Under the pieces are notes generated by a model that had not been told where the DNA came from, made no database searches, and was given only the letters and a program-made list of their open reading frames with translations. A DNA stretch of 62,492 nt from Synechococcus sp. AG-670-B23. GTDB lineage: Bacteria > Cyanobacteriota > Cyanobacteriia > PCC-6307 > Cyanobiaceae. Location: contig QCSL01000009.1 of assembly GCA_003209165.1 (NCBI GenBank), forward strand, positions 1-62,492. Direction: 5' to 3'. Positions within the stretch are counted from its first letter, which is position 1; each line of letters starts with the position of its first letter. Positions 28,723 through 38,899 of this stretch are shown piece after piece. A program made the position numbers and the translations under genes.

Positions 28723-29678
28723 AGACCACCCATCAACACCGCCAACAGAGCCTGCTGCGCATGGAGACGGTTTTCCGCTTGATCAAAGATGCGGCTCGCC
28801 TTTCCCTCAATCACCTCAGCGCTGATCTCTTCACCGCGGTGGGCCGGCAGGCAGTGAAGAACGATCGCATCGGCTGCCGCCTGCTCCATCAGGGCTTGAT
28901 CCACACAGAAACCGGCGAAGGCCTGCTCCCGCTGGGCTTGCTCTGCCTCCTGGCCCATGGAGGCCCAGACATCGGTGTAAACGGTCTGAGCACCTGCCAC
29001 CGCCTGACGGGGATCGGTCAACACCCCAATCGAGGCACCGTGCTGCGCCAGGGATCGGGCCTGCTCAAGCACGCCCGGCAAAGGCTCGAAGCCCTCAGGG
29101 CAGCCGATCCGCACATTCACCCCCAGCAAGGCGCCGCACAGCATCAGGGAGTGGGCGACGTTGTTGCCATCGCCCACATAGGCCAGGGTCTGCCCGGGAA
29201 GGGATCCATGGGCTTCCTGCATAGTGAGGAAGTCCGCCAGGGCCTGACAGGGATGCTCCAGATCGGTGAGGGCATTGATGACCGGCACCGAGGCCCAATG
29301 GGCGTAGTCCACCAGTTCCTGCTGAGCGAAGGTTCGAATCGCCAGAACATCGCAGTAACGGCTGAGCACCCGGGACGTATCCTCCAGCGGCTCGCCGCGG
29401 CCGAGCTGCGTGACGGAAGGATTGAGATCCACCGTCTGGCCGCCAAGGCGAGCCATGGCCACCTGAAAACTGACACGGGTTCGGGTGGAGGCCTTGCTGA
29501 AGATCAAACCCAGCACACGGTTGCCGAGATCGATCCGACGATCGCCACTCTTTAGTTGTGCAGCCAGTTCCAGTAACGCCGCTATTTCATCAGCGGAGAA
29601 ATCCGCTGATGACAGAAAATCACGTCCGCACAGCGGAGATAGGACAGCAGCAACTCCCGCAGATGCGGTAACAACCAT
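28719..29678 (-). CDS. argF: Ornithine carbamoyltransferase
   Basis: Catalyses carbamoyl phosphate + ornithine to citrulline in arginine biosynthesis (cytoplasmic trimer). Motifs: carbamoyl-phosphate loop SKASTRTRVSF (about residue 60), LEHPCQALAD (HPCQ, about 143), and the ornithine-binding LHCLPAHRGEE near residue 270, which distinguishes OTCase from aspartate transcarbamoylase. Length of ~319 is normal. ATG 29678 is preferred over GTG 29681. Host core gene, in a leftward cluster after ftsH. Confidence 0.95.
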   Translation of the reverse strand: MVVTASAGVAAVLSPLCGRDFLSSADFSADEIAALLELAAQLKSGDRRIDLGNRVLGLIFSKASTRTRVSFQVAMARLGGQTVDLNPSVTQLGRGEPLEDTSRVLSRYCDVLAIRTFAQQELVDYAHWASVPVINALTDLEHPCQALADFLTMQEAHGSLPGQTLAYVGDGNNVAHSLMLCGALLGVNVRIGCPEGFEPLPGVLEQARSLAQHGASIGVLTDPRQAVAGAQTVYTDVWASMGQEAEQAQREQAFAGFCVDQALMEQAAADAIVLHCLPAHRGEEISAEVIEGKASRIFDQAENRLHAQQALLAVLMGGL

Positions 29679-29723
29679 CACGACGGTTCAAAGGACTGTT
29701 ATCGGAGATAAGGCCCGCTGCCG

Positions 29724-31598
29724 TCAAGCGGTTACGCCTGAAGGCAGCACGCTCGCCTCGAGCATGTGCTTGAGGTCATCTCCCTCGATCACCTCTTTTT
29801 CAAGGATCTTCTGGGCGATTGTCTCGAGCAGGGCCATGTTCTCCCGCAGAATCGCAAGGGCATCGTCATGAGCTTGGTCCACCAGCCCTCGGACCTCCTT
29901 ATCGATGGCCTGGGCCGTGACATCACTTACCGAGCGGCGTGGGCTGTTGCCACCCCCGAGGAAACGGCCGCCGCCCTGCTTGTCGTAGGCCAAAGGCCCG
30001 AGGGTATCGCTCATGCCGTAGGTCCCTACCATCTGTTCCGCCAAATCGGTGGCGCGCTGAAGGTCGTTGGCAGCACCCGTGGTGATCTTGCCGAAGACGA
30101 TCTCCTCAGCGGAACGTCCACCCAAAAGGGTGGCGATCTGACCCTGCAATTCCTCTTTGGAATTGAGGAAGCGTTCTTCGGTGGGGAGCTGCAAGGTGTA
30201 ACCCAAGGCGCTCATGCCGCGGGGCACTATCGAAATCTTGGCCACCTTGCTACCACCAGGCATGAGATGGCCCACGATCGCGTGACCAACCTCGTGATAC
30301 GCCACAACCTTCTTTTCATCGTCCTGCAGGACGCGGCTCTTCTTCTCCAGACCCGCCACAACACGCTCGATCGCTTCACCGAGGTCCTGCTGCTCGACTC
30401 TGGTGCGCTGGGCGCGTGCGGCAAGCAAAGCAGCTTCGTTGACCAGGTTGGCTAGGTCGGCACCGGCGAAACCACTGGTTGCTTGGGCAACGCTGTCTAT
30501 GTCAACACCTTCAGCGAGCTTCACCTTTTTGGCGTAAATCTCGAGAATGGTCTTGCGGCCGGAGAGATCAGGACGGTCCACAAGCACTTGCCTGTCGAAA
30601 CGACCCGGGCGCAACAGAGCCGCATCGAGGACCTCAGGCTGGTTAGTGGCAGCAAGAACGATCACTGGTTTGTCCTGAGCGGTAAAACCATCCATCTCGG
30701 TAAGGAGCTGGTTGAGGGTCTGTTCCCGTTCGTCATTGCCGCCAACGACACCCATTGACCCCGAACGGCTCTTACCGATGGCGTCGAGTTCGTCGATGAA
30801 TATGATGCATGGCGCTTTTTTCTTCGCTTCTTCAAAAAGGTCGCGCACGCGGGCGGCACCTGCACCGACGAAGAGCTCAACGAACTCAGAACCGGAGATG
30901 ATGAAGAACGGCACCTCTGCTTCGCCGGCGACGGCCTTTGAAAGCAGGGTCTTGCCAGTTCCAGGTGGGCCGACGAGCAGCACACCCTTAGGAATCCGAG
31001 CACCGATTTCTGCGTAGCGCTCAGGACGCTTGAGGAAGTCGACGATCTCCGTCAGTTCCTGCTTCGCCTCGTCCACACCAGCCACGTCGGCGAAGGTGAT
31101 CCGCGACTCTTCATCGGGAACATAAACCTTGGCCTTGCTCTTGGTGAAGCTCAAGGCACCCTGCGCGCCTCCACCCATCGAACGACGGGCAAAGAATTGC
31201 AGGACCAGGATGAAGATCAGGGGAGGCACCACCCAGCTGAGAATGGTGGTGAAGATGTTGGGCTTCTTCGGAGGTGCTGCCGCAAATTCAACACCCTTGG
31301 TCTCCAAGCGTTGCGGGAGATCCATGTCGAAGATCGGAGTGGTGGCCAGCACCGGAGGGGTGCCCTCCTCGGGCTCACTCAGCTCATAGCGGATCTGCTC
31401 TTGAGTGATGAACGCCCGCTTCACCGCACCGTCATTCACCTGGTCTATGAACAGGGAATAGGGCACCCGGGGAACTTGCTGCATGCCATTACTGGGGAGA
31501 AAGCTGCTGAACAGCAGCAACACCCCAAAGCCAATCAACACCAGGTTGATGATCCCGAAGCGACGGTTCGGCTGGTTGTCGTCCTGGCGGATCGGCAT
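29724..31598 (-). CDS. ftsH: ATP-dependent zinc metalloprotease FtsH
   Basis: Membrane-anchored AAA+ protease; in cyanobacteria FtsH paralogues remove damaged photosystem II D1 protein. 624 residues. Two membrane segments flank a lumenal domain ([16 protein letters not shown] near the start; [14 protein letters not shown] near residue 125). AAA domain: Walker A GPPGTGKT (about 205), Walker [12 protein letters not shown], second-region [18 protein letters not shown]. Protease zinc site: [14 protein letters not shown] (HExxH, about 425). All key residues are present. Confidence 0.97.
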   Translation of the reverse strand: MPIRQDDNQPNRRFGIINLVLIGFGVLLLFSSFLPSNGMQQVPRVPYSLFIDQVNDGAVKRAFITQEQIRYELSEPEEGTPPVLATTPIFDMDLPQRLETKGVEFAAAPPKKPNIFTTILSWVVPPLIFILVLQFFARRSMGGGAQGALSFTKSKAKVYVPDEESRITFADVAGVDEAKQELTEIVDFLKRPERYAEIGARIPKGVLLVGPPGTGKTLLSKAVAGEAEVPFFIISGSEFVELFVGAGAARVRDLFEEAKKKAPCIIFIDELDAIGKSRSGSMGVVGGNDEREQTLNQLLTEMDGFTAQDKPVIVLAATNQPEVLDAALLRPGRFDRQVLVDRPDLSGRKTILEIYAKKVKLAEGVDIDSVAQATSGFAGADLANLVNEAALLAARAQRTRVEQQDLGEAIERVVAGLEKKSRVLQDDEKKVVAYHEVGHAIVGHLMPGGSKVAKISIVPRGMSALGYTLQLPTEERFLNSKEELQGQIATLLGGRSAEEIVFGKITTGAANDLQRATDLAEQMVGTYGMSDTLGPLAYDKQGGGRFLGGGNSPRRSVSDVTAQAIDKEVRGLVDQAHDDALAILRENMALLETIAQKILEKEVIEGDDLKHMLEASVLPSGVTA

Positions 31599-31682
31599 GG
31601 ATGCCCCGAAAGTCCCAACACGCTACGAGGGATCTCTGGCAATCAACGGGTGTGAGAACCGAACGGCACCTAGGTTCTGCCC

Positions 31683-32339
31683 ATGTGCAGTCGCTATTGC
31701 CTCGAAACGCCTAGCATTGAGCTGCAGCAGTTGCTGAGCAGCTGGCTCCGGCCCGACGACAGCGCATGGCTGAAGCATTACGCCCCCCGCGACCTGATCC
31801 GCCCCCATGAACCGGTGCTAGCTGTGAGGTGTGAGCACGGTGAAGTCCGCGTTTCCCACATGCTCTGGGGTCTGCTGCCGGGTTGGGTCAAGGACCCGCT
31901 TCGGGCGCCGCGACCCATCAATGCCCGCGCCGAGACCATCGGGGAGAAAGCCTCCTTCCGCGGTCCATGGCGTCATCACCGCTGCCTTCTGCCCAGCACG
32001 GGCTTTTTTGAAAAGGGGCACCTCATCCATCGCAAAGACCGGCGGCCGTTCTGGTTGGCCGGTGTCTGGGACCGCTGGATCGGTCCCGATGGCAGTGAAG
32101 TGGAGACCTGCTGCGTAATCACGACACGGCCGAACAGCTTGGTTGAACCATTGCACGATCGAATGCCGGTGATCATTCCCAACGGACTAGAGAGCGTCTG
32201 GCTCGAACCGGGCGATGGGGCCCACTGTCGCGCCCTCGAGCCGATGCTCACGCCATCGCCCCCGGACACATGGGAATGCAGAGCAATAAAACCAACCGCC
32301 CCTAACAACAACCACCAGCAGCTCTCACTGCTGGACTGA
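31683..32339 (+). CDS. SRAP (HMCES/YedK) family abasic-site DNA-protein crosslink protein
   Basis: 218 residues. The catalytic Cys is residue 2 (MCSRYC), which crosslinks to abasic sites in single-stranded DNA. Other SRAP residues are seen: PINARAET (Asn/Arg), LPSTGFFE with the catalytic Glu, and HDRMPVIIP with the conserved His. Methionine must be removed for activity, as in the family. It protects abasic sites during replication. It is divergent from ftsH with 84 bp between them and is followed at three bases by a channel gene. Confidence 0.93.
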   Translation: MCSRYCLETPSIELQQLLSSWLRPDDSAWLKHYAPRDLIRPHEPVLAVRCEHGEVRVSHMLWGLLPGWVKDPLRAPRPINARAETIGEKASFRGPWRHHRCLLPSTGFFEKGHLIHRKDRRPFWLAGVWDRWIGPDGSEVETCCVITTRPNSLVEPLHDRMPVIIPNGLESVWLEPGDGAHCRALEPMLTPSPPDTWECRAIKPTAPNNNHQQLSLLD

Positions 32340-32342
32340 ACA

Positions 32343-33110
32343 ATGCTTGACAGCCGTCGCTGGCTACCGACCCTATGGGCATTGGCCAAAGTGCTGGTGG
32401 GACTGGTTCAACGACTCCTCCAGCGGGATGGCACCCAGCTCAAGCTGCTGCTGCTCTGCACGCTGATCGCCACTGTTGGGTTTGCCTTTCCTCGCTTGGT
32501 ATGGGCGACTTACATCGGCTACTCCTTGATCGCCTTGCTGCTCACACAGGTGATGGTAGGCAGCAGCAACGCTCCGGATTTGAGTGATGCCTTGTACCGG
32601 GGGCTGGGACTGGTCGCAGTAGCCACCATGTGGCTGTGGCTGCTCACGCCACTAAGGCTCATCTACAGCGGCATTCCGCTCGCCCTGAGCTGGAGTGGGC
32701 TGGTGGGCTGGAGCGTGATCCGGCTAGTGACGCGCTTCGCCAGCGCTAGACGCGTGACCGAAGCGCTGCTGATGGGCGCCACAGCGGGGTATCTGCACAT
32801 CGGACTCGCTGCCGGATTGGTGATGAGTGCGCTCGAGACGATGCAACCCGGCAGCTTCGCGCCACTGGCGCTGGCCAATGCCAGCGACACAAGCGTTCTG
32901 GCCAGTGCCCGCATCTTTTCGGCGATCAATTACTACGCCTTCGTTTGCCTAACCACCGTTGGTTTCGGGGACATCAGTCCGATGCTCCCCCTGGCTCGCA
33001 TGGTGAGCGTGGCCACCAGCATCGCCGGACCTCTTTATCTCGCTGCTGTGATGGGCGTGCTGATCGGCCGCTATGCCAGCAGCCTCGACCGCCAAAGCCA
33101 AGGGCACTGA
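32343..33110 (+). CDS. Ion channel family membrane protein (2-TM potassium-channel-like)
   Basis: 255 residues with about six hydrophobic segments. The C-terminal module has an outer helix, pore loop and inner helix with the selectivity-filter sequence TTVGFGDISPM (about residue 212) and a following helix (ATSIAGPLYLAAVMGVLIG), as in the Ion_trans_2 family; TVGFGD is typical of potassium channels. No cytoplasmic RCK domain. It converges with ribD with two bases between stops. Confidence 0.85.
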   Translation: MLDSRRWLPTLWALAKVLVGLVQRLLQRDGTQLKLLLLCTLIATVGFAFPRLVWATYIGYSLIALLLTQVMVGSSNAPDLSDALYRGLGLVAVATMWLWLLTPLRLIYSGIPLALSWSGLVGWSVIRLVTRFASARRVTEALLMGATAGYLHIGLAAGLVMSALETMQPGSFAPLALANASDTSVLASARIFSAINYYAFVCLTTVGFGDISPMLPLARMVSVATSIAGPLYLAAVMGVLIGRYASSLDRQSQGH

Positions 33111-33112
33111 CC

Positions 33113-34177
33113 TTAGGAGCCGCTGCACCAGCGAAACAACCAGTCGTGCCCCAGGGGCTCGCACTGATGCCACCTCCCCCCCAGCACTTGATCCATGGAG
33201 CGGAAATCCAGATCTCCCAAGGGGGTGCGGGCAGCCGTGCCCCCCATCAGTTTCGGAGCCACCACCGCAGCAATCTCCTGCACACAGCCCTGCCGAATCG
33301 CCGCGGCCGCCAGCTCCGAACCGCATTCCCACAGCACCTGATTGCAACCACGCCCCGCCAGGGCCTCCATCAGCTTCATCGGTTCACAGGCCGAAAGCCC
33401 AAGTCCCTCAGGACCAGGAGGAAGACGCTGAGGATCAGCCTCGGGACCGTGGGCCACCAGAGTCGGCGCCACCGCAGTGTTCCAGAGCTGGGCCTGATTC
33501 GGCAGATCCAAGCTGCGGCTCAGGACCACCCGCAAAGGTTCTGGTGAACGCCGTCCCCTACTGGTAAGGAGCGGATCATCTCCTCGCACTGTGCCGCCAC
33601 CCACGACCACAGCATCCATGCCACTACGCAGCTGATGCACCCAAGCGCGGGCGGGGGGGCCGCTGATCCATTGGCTGGCGCCGTTGGGCAAAGCAGTGCG
33701 GCCGTCCAGGCTCATGGCCCACTTCAAGATCCCGAAAGGGCGGCCGGTGCGGACGCGGTGCAGGAAGGCCCGGTTCTGCTGGCGAGCCTCATCGCGCAGT
33801 ACACCACTAATCACCTCCAAACCCGCCTCTCGCAGCTGACGGATGCCGCCCCCATGAACACGGGGATCGGGATCCTCCAGAGCAACCACAACACGATGAA
33901 TACCAGCCCGCAGCACCGCCTCACTGCAGGGGGGCGTGCGGCCGTGATGGCAGCAGGGTTCAAGGGTCACCACAAGGGTTCCCCCACGGGCCGCATTCCC
34001 AGCCTGGCGCAGGGCACCCACCTCGGCATGGGCATCACCGGCCCGCGCATGAAAGCCTTCGCCCACTAGGCGACCACAGGCATCGAGAACAACTGCCCCC
34101 ACTAGCGGGTTGGGGCTGGTGTGACCTTCAGCAAGCGCGGCCAGGGCCAGGGCGCGACGCATCCAAAGCTCCCACAT
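33113..34177 (-). CDS. ribD: Bifunctional riboflavin biosynthesis deaminase/reductase RibD
   Basis: Converts the GTP cyclohydrolase II product to 5-amino-6-ribitylamino-uracil phosphate. N-terminal zinc deaminase: HAEVGAL and LEPCCHHGRTPPC (zinc ligands); C-terminal NADPH reductase: GILKWAMSLDGRTA, VVVGGGTVRGDDPLLT and NQVLWECGSELA. The ATG at 34177 overlaps the DUF3122 stop (TGATG) and gives 354 residues; an upstream start at 34210 is open. ribF, the next step toward FMN/FAD, lies elsewhere in this window (48976). Confidence 0.95.
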   Translation of the reverse strand: MWELWMRRALALAALAEGHTSPNPLVGAVVLDACGRLVGEGFHARAGDAHAEVGALRQAGNAARGGTLVVTLEPCCHHGRTPPCSEAVLRAGIHRVVVALEDPDPRVHGGGIRQLREAGLEVISGVLRDEARQQNRAFLHRVRTGRPFGILKWAMSLDGRTALPNGASQWISGPPARAWVHQLRSGMDAVVVGGGTVRGDDPLLTSRGRRSPEPLRVVLSRSLDLPNQAQLWNTAVAPTLVAHGPEADPQRLPPGPEGLGLSACEPMKLMEALAGRGCNQVLWECGSELAAAAIRQGCVQEIAAVVAPKLMGGTAARTPLGDLDFRSMDQVLGGRWHQCEPLGHDWLFRWCSGS

Positions 34178-34665
34178 CAGCTGAGGGGCAATTCCTGCAG
34201 CGAGCGCCATTCACCAACGATATAAGGAGGTATAGGCAACTCAGTGAAGACACCCGGCAACGCCAACCGGAGCGGTCGGTTGTTGCTGAGATCGTCCAGC
34301 AAAGGATCAAGGTCAAATTCAGCCGCTGCGTCACGGCCATCCGAGGCCAGCACTGGATTCGCCAGGGTGATGTCATTCAGCTGCCATTCGCTCCGACCCG
34401 CCAACACCTGGAGACTCACTGGATGATCGAGTCTCAGCTTTCCCGGATAGCCCACCACGCGCAGCACCACCGGCTGCCCCGGAGGACCCTCGCGATAGGC
34501 CACCGCCTGCCAGCTGTCGTAATCAAGATCCCGCAGGCCTTCCAGCGAACGCACCATGGCAACACCGGCTTCACTCTCGTGCTGGTGCACCTGAGCCCAG
34601 GCCATGCCCGGCGTCAGCAACAAGAGCCCCAGAGCGGCCAACAGACAACAGAGCAAACGGCGCAT
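34177..34665 (-). CDS. DUF3122 family exported protein
   Basis: With the ATG at 34665 (preceded by an AGGAGG-type GGAGGAGG site) the protein has a clear signal peptide (MRRLLCCLLAALGLLLLTPG, cleavage near AWA-QV) and a ~140-residue mature domain (SEAGVAMVRSLEGLRDLDYD, VLRVVGYPGKLRLDHP) matching cyanobacterial DUF3122. Function unknown; predicted periplasmic or lumenal. Coupled to ribD by a one-base overlap. Confidence 0.82.
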   Translation of the reverse strand: MRRLLCCLLAALGLLLLTPGMAWAQVHQHESEAGVAMVRSLEGLRDLDYDSWQAVAYREGPPGQPVVLRVVGYPGKLRLDHPVSLQVLAGRSEWQLNDITLANPVLASDGRDAAAEFDLDPLLDDLSNNRPLRLALPGVFTELPIPPYIVGEWRSLQELPLS

Positions 34666-34682
34666 GGGGAGGAGGTGAGTGG

Positions 34683-35674
34683 GTGAATTCTCACAACAAA
34701 CCACTTCAGAAGGCGATTCGCCCCAACAATCAGCACGTAGAGGTTGCATTCCATTCAGCTCCCGGCCTTGGTGCGACCCTGCAAGCGGTCGGACTCGAGA
34801 TGGATGTGGCCCAATTAAGCCGTGGCGCTCTCCATACAACTTTTCGCCTGGGTGGTTCACGGCAGCTGCCCGTTTTCTCGATTCAGACCAATCAAGACCT
34901 GGTGCTTCACGGCAACCGAAGCCCTGGGGTGTTGCCCCTCAGCTTGAACACCACCGATCAGCAGCCGGTGGTTCGTGGGAGAGAAAAAAATCCCGTCTCT
35001 CTGAATGGTTTTCAGGCCGGCCTGAGCGAAACGTTTTTTCAGCTTCCCGCAGGGCCCCACATCCAGGCGACACTTGTCTCTCAAACGCGGTTTGAACAGC
35101 TCGCCACTGCCACCGGTGATCACCAGACGCTCGAGGTGATCCAACGATCCAACTCTTCCAACCTCCACACCCAGAGGTTTTAGGAGATCAGCGTCTTGAT
35201 CCAGGCCCAGCTGACAAGAGGAGGCCAGGATGATCGGGTGGAAGTGGCTGCGCTGGAGGCGTTATCACCCCATCAGCTGCAGGGAACAGTCAGTGATGAA
35301 TTCCACGCGTGGGAGCTGGACTGATGAAGAAGATGATCGCTTGGGGGTTCAACAAGACCGGCCAAGCCATCACGCTGAACCTCAGCGCGACGATCTTCGC
35401 CTCACGCTCTTCGATCGATCACCGCTGCCGCCAGACCTTCGGCATCAGCCCCAGGGCTCTGCTCAAGCAATTCCGGCTTGCTCATGTACAGCAGTCCCCT
35501 GGGTTCTCCAGAAGTTCAGCGCACCATCGGCGGCCATACCGTGCAAGAGATTGCCTCCCACTTCGGCTTTCAAAGCTGCAATCACTTTGCGCGGGATTAC
35601 CGCAGCCAATTAGGAGAATCCCGCAGCGCAACACTTCAACGGGCATCCGCTCCTGGGATGAGCATCCAGTCGGT
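34683..35674 (+). pseudogene. AraC-family transcriptional regulator, multiply frameshifted
   Basis: An N-terminal sensor-like region is readable from 34683 (166 codons), then fragments continue in other frames: ISVLIQAQLTRGGQDDRVEV around 35190, CRQTFGISPRALLKQFRLAHVQQ around 35430, and SPEVQRTIGGHTVQEIASHF with GFQSCNHFARDYRSQLGES from about 35500. The latter two are the paired HTH motifs of AraC regulators, now in different frames. At least three frame changes show decay. It lies between DUF3122 and the GH116 gene and overlaps the 3' end of the latter. Confidence 0.72.
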
Positions 35675-38134
35675 CTCCGTGGCCCAGAGCCCCCAAATGG
35701 CCATGGCTCTGAGGTAGTGGCAAGCCCGGTAGGTCTTCACCGCGGTAATCGCCTCAGGCGTACGGAACTGCAGACCACCGGAATACACCTGTTCGACGAC
35801 GGCTAAGCAGATCGCTTCCGCCGTCTGCTTTTCTCCCATCAAGCGGTAATAGCTGGCGATCCCAAAGTTGATCCCCGTCCACACCTCCAAGGGGTGGGTG
35901 CCATTGGGATCCAACGGGGTGCCATCGCGGCGTAAGCCGTTGGCCACGCCCAAAGAGCCGCCATCGAAGGACTCAAAGCAAGCCTTCTTAACGGCCTTTA
36001 AGGTGCTACGGCTGTTGCCGTCACTCACAACAGGCGACAGGCCCAATAGCCGTGCATAGAAATCACCGCAGAGCTGATCGGCCATCACCACTGGCGTACC
36101 GCTCTCAGCATCGATGTCGTAGTACTCGCCGTTCCAGAGCAGCTCGTCGAAGTTGCCCCGGGATTGCTCCAACCAACCGCTGAATTCCCGTTGCTCAGCG
36201 GAGGTGTCCAGCCCGGTGCTGAGTTGGAGCGACTGGGCCATAGCAAGGGCAGCCTCAAGCGCAGCGATCCAAAGGGCGCCGCAGTAGGCACTCACCCCCT
36301 TGAGGGGCCAGTCGTCGAAGGTCTGATCCGGAGCGCCGCCGTTGTCGGGCAGGCCGTCGTTGTTCACATCAAACGTCTTCAAATACCGGAGCGCCTCCAC
36401 GGCCGCCGGCCAGCAATCGGCGAGGAAACGGATGTCTTCACCACTTGGGGCAAGCTTGAACGTGCGCCACACCTGCAGCACAAAATCACTGCCGAGGTCC
36501 TTCCAGAGGTTGCAGTCTTGATAAGCGGTGTAGTTGGTCGCATCCCAGGGGATCTCGTTGGGAGCCCCCAGGTCATGGGGGGTGGCTCCTTTCACCTTGC
36601 GGTCAGCCTCCACCCGGCCTTTGCCCTGGGTGAAGTACCAGCCAATAGGGCGCTGGGTGGAGTCCGCAACCGGAATCGCCCGGGCAAAACTGCGCAACAC
36701 AGACTTGTCGAGTTCGGGCCAGAGCTGCAGCAGAGCAAAGGATCCGTAGAGACGAACATCGAGGCTCTCGTACCAGGCATAGTCAAGGCACTCCAAAACG
36801 CCGAAACGACCTTGAGGATCCTCACGTGATGCCGCACTCCAAAGACTGCCGCCACTGCAGAGGTCGTAAAGCTCATTGAACAGAGCCATCCGCAGCGGTT
36901 CCGGCAGGTCTTTGCGTTGCAACACCGGCTGCTGCCAGGCCTCGATCTGCTGGCGCCAGCTGTGCCAATCGCGTAGCGCTTCAGCGGCAATGGCAACTGC
37001 CTGGTTGGCATCCGCACCGAAGAAGTCTGTGTAGCGGCGCAGAGCCTGGCTGCCGGTGGCAAAGGCCGTCACAGGTAGGTCCCAGCTGATCACTATCGGG
37101 ATCTCGATGCTCTGACCGGGGGCTAACTGACATTGCACTGCGAGTGCAGCACTAAGGGGATCATCCGATCCACTGCGTCGATCGTTGTTGCTTTCGGGGA
37201 TCGAGCCATCATTACTGAAGCTGTCCCAGAGCTCACGACCATCACCACTGGGATTCCAACGGCTGCAGCGCTGGATCGTCACACCGAGTTGCTCTGCCGT
37301 GGCAATGCACCACTGGCCCTCACCCTCTGCAATGGGTTCAGAGATGTTGCCCTCCAGCACCACCCCCTTCAGGGGGCCATCATCGACGTAACGGTTGCGC
37401 TGGCCCGTGGTGGTGCCGATGGCCGGTGCGTAGTTGTGCTCCGGGCTGCCGTCATCGCGAAAGTGAACCTCGGCCGAGGCATCAGTGTTGGTGAACCAGC
37501 CGGTGGTGTTGCGCCAACTCAGCAGCAACGACAAATCCAGAGGCTGGTCGGTGGGATTGCGCAGCGTCCAGAGGAATACCGCCACCGGGTAGCTGGTGCG
37601 CTGGTAATCACCCGGGAGGATCGGACTGAAGGCCTCGCAACGCACCTCGGCGTCGTACACACCCTCGTAGCTGGCCCAACTGAGGGGATAGCGGGCGGCA
37701 TAGGTGCCGGTGCTGAGATCTGGCGTGCTGGCCGGATACCAATCCCAGGCCTTTAGTGGCTGGCCGCCCTCCGGACGGGAGGCGTCCTGATCCGGCTGAA
37801 CCGCAAGGGCGTGGGCGCGCTTGCCGCGGCCATTCCCCTCAAACAGAGCGAACTGGCAATCGGGCAGCACACCAAACCAGTGCTCCCCGCCATCAAGGTG
37901 CCAGAGGTTGATATTGCCGTCGGGCGCCCGCCCGAAGCAACCGGCCCCGAACCCCCCAAGCGGCATGCCGTGGTTGGGTCCGTCGTCGAGGTTGCTGGCG
38001 TAGCGAACTGTGTAGGGGTTGTCCCAGCCCAGGCCAAAGGAGCGGCTCCAGGAGGCCTCAGGGGGCTGCCATTGGGAGGCTTGCTTGCCGCGGCCCAGCA
38101 GGGAGTTCAGAGAGGACCAACCGAACGAAGCCAT
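35636..38134 (-). CDS. GH116 family glycoside hydrolase (GBA2-like glucosylceramidase/beta-glucosidase)
   Basis: 832 residues, the usual size. The N-terminal beta-sandwich includes GMPLGGFGAGCFGRAPDGN; the C-terminal (alpha/alpha)6 domain aligns with human GBA2: VLECLDYAWYESLDVRLYGS corresponds to the region with the nucleophile Glu (about residue 447), TNYTAYQDCNLWKDLGSDFV, and DNGGAPDQTFDDWPLKG with the acid/base Asp (about 603), then SAYCGALW. The substrate is probably a beta-glucoside or glucosylated lipid; the true one is unknown. No signal peptide is visible, so it is likely cytoplasmic. Confidence 0.92.
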   Translation of the reverse strand: MASFGWSSLNSLLGRGKQASQWQPPEASWSRSFGLGWDNPYTVRYASNLDDGPNHGMPLGGFGAGCFGRAPDGNINLWHLDGGEHWFGVLPDCQFALFEGNGRGKRAHALAVQPDQDASRPEGGQPLKAWDWYPASTPDLSTGTYAARYPLSWASYEGVYDAEVRCEAFSPILPGDYQRTSYPVAVFLWTLRNPTDQPLDLSLLLSWRNTTGWFTNTDASAEVHFRDDGSPEHNYAPAIGTTTGQRNRYVDDGPLKGVVLEGNISEPIAEGEGQWCIATAEQLGVTIQRCSRWNPSGDGRELWDSFSNDGSIPESNNDRRSGSDDPLSAALAVQCQLAPGQSIEIPIVISWDLPVTAFATGSQALRRYTDFFGADANQAVAIAAEALRDWHSWRQQIEAWQQPVLQRKDLPEPLRMALFNELYDLCSGGSLWSAASREDPQGRFGVLECLDYAWYESLDVRLYGSFALLQLWPELDKSVLRSFARAIPVADSTQRPIGWYFTQGKGRVEADRKVKGATPHDLGAPNEIPWDATNYTAYQDCNLWKDLGSDFVLQVWRTFKLAPSGEDIRFLADCWPAAVEALRYLKTFDVNNDGLPDNGGAPDQTFDDWPLKGVSAYCGALWIAALEAALAMAQSLQLSTGLDTSAEQREFSGWLEQSRGNFDELLWNGEYYDIDAESGTPVVMADQLCGDFYARLLGLSPVVSDGNSRSTLKAVKKACFESFDGGSLGVANGLRRDGTPLDPNGTHPLEVWTGINFGIASYYRLMGEKQTAEAICLAVVEQVYSGGLQFRTPEAITAVKTYRACHYLRAMAIWGLWATETDWMLIPGADAR

Positions 38135-38193
38135 GCAGGGGCCGAGAGTCGCTCCAGACTGCCAGGTTTGGCATAATCAGCTAGCCATTGAGA

Positions 38194-38436
38194 TCACCCC
38201 GCAGACAAGGATTGGGGATTGTCTTCGGCATCCAGCAGGGCATCCAAGGTAACTGCAGTGCGGACCAAGGCTTGATAACGTTGGAATCTACGGCAATTCT
38301 GATCCAACCAACGGGCGGGGGTCGTCCCCTCCAGGTCGGGTTTGTCGGGATCGAGCAGGGGCAGATCGTCCTGCTGCGCAATCAGGGCAATGACCAGGTC
38401 ATGAAGGCGTTGGCGGCGATCGTGAGCTGGGGTCAT
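38194..38436 (-). CDS. Small hypothetical protein (80 aa)
   Basis: The protein reads MTPAHDRRQRLHDLVIALIA then QQDDLPLLDPDKP and LDAEDNPQSL. It is charged and helical. The ATG overlaps the stop of a short upstream ORF (ATGA; about 34 codons ending LNELMEET), so there may be two small coupled genes between 38194 and 38540. No family recognised. Some plus-strand frames are also open here, so confidence is moderate. Confidence 0.5.
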   Translation of the reverse strand: MTPAHDRRQRLHDLVIALIAQQDDLPLLDPDKPDLEGTTPARWLDQNCRRFQRYQALVRTAVTLDALLDAEDNPQSLSAG

Positions 38437-38517
38437 GTCTCTTCCATCAGTTCGTTCAGGCGTTGTTGCGCTGATAAGTGAAGGCTCACCGGATCAGAGT
38501 TGATGCTGCGGGCCGGG

Positions 38518-38844
38518 TCAATCCACCAGCAGATCACCCCATGCCATGGCTCCACAAACCCTGACACCAGAATGACGGGATGAGCAACTAGCCCCGGATA
38601 TACACCACTGAAAATCCAGGTTTTGCAGTGGGTTTGGGGCTGTCATACAGCTGGATTGCACATCGAAATCTGATCGTGAAACACTGGATCCGAGAGCAGC
38701 CGACGCAGCCGCTAGCGGTTCGTGCTGCCCCCAGTCTGATTCCGCGAGCTGAATCACGCCGCACAGCAGACAGGCGCGAGCCGAAGTCGCCTCGTCCGCT
38801 CGTTCATCGAGCAGGGCCTCAAAAGCCTGCCGAAGAGCTGACAA
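38518..38844 (-). CDS. Possible small protein (uncertain)
   Basis: The frame begins MSALRQAFEALLDERADEAT and its first half looks coding (helical, two Cys in ARACLLCGVIQ), but the second half is Ser/Cys-rich and implausible. It could be a truncated gene or chance ORF. No family recognised. Confidence 0.25.
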   Translation of the reverse strand: MSALRQAFEALLDERADEATSARACLLCGVIQLAESDWGQHEPLAAASAALGSSVSRSDFDVQSSCMTAPNPLQNLDFQWCISGASCSSRHSGVRVCGAMAWGDLLVD

Positions 38845-38899
38845 AAAAATCCCCCGGCTGCAACCGTGGGAAACCAGAAATTCCTAACCCCAACTTTAG

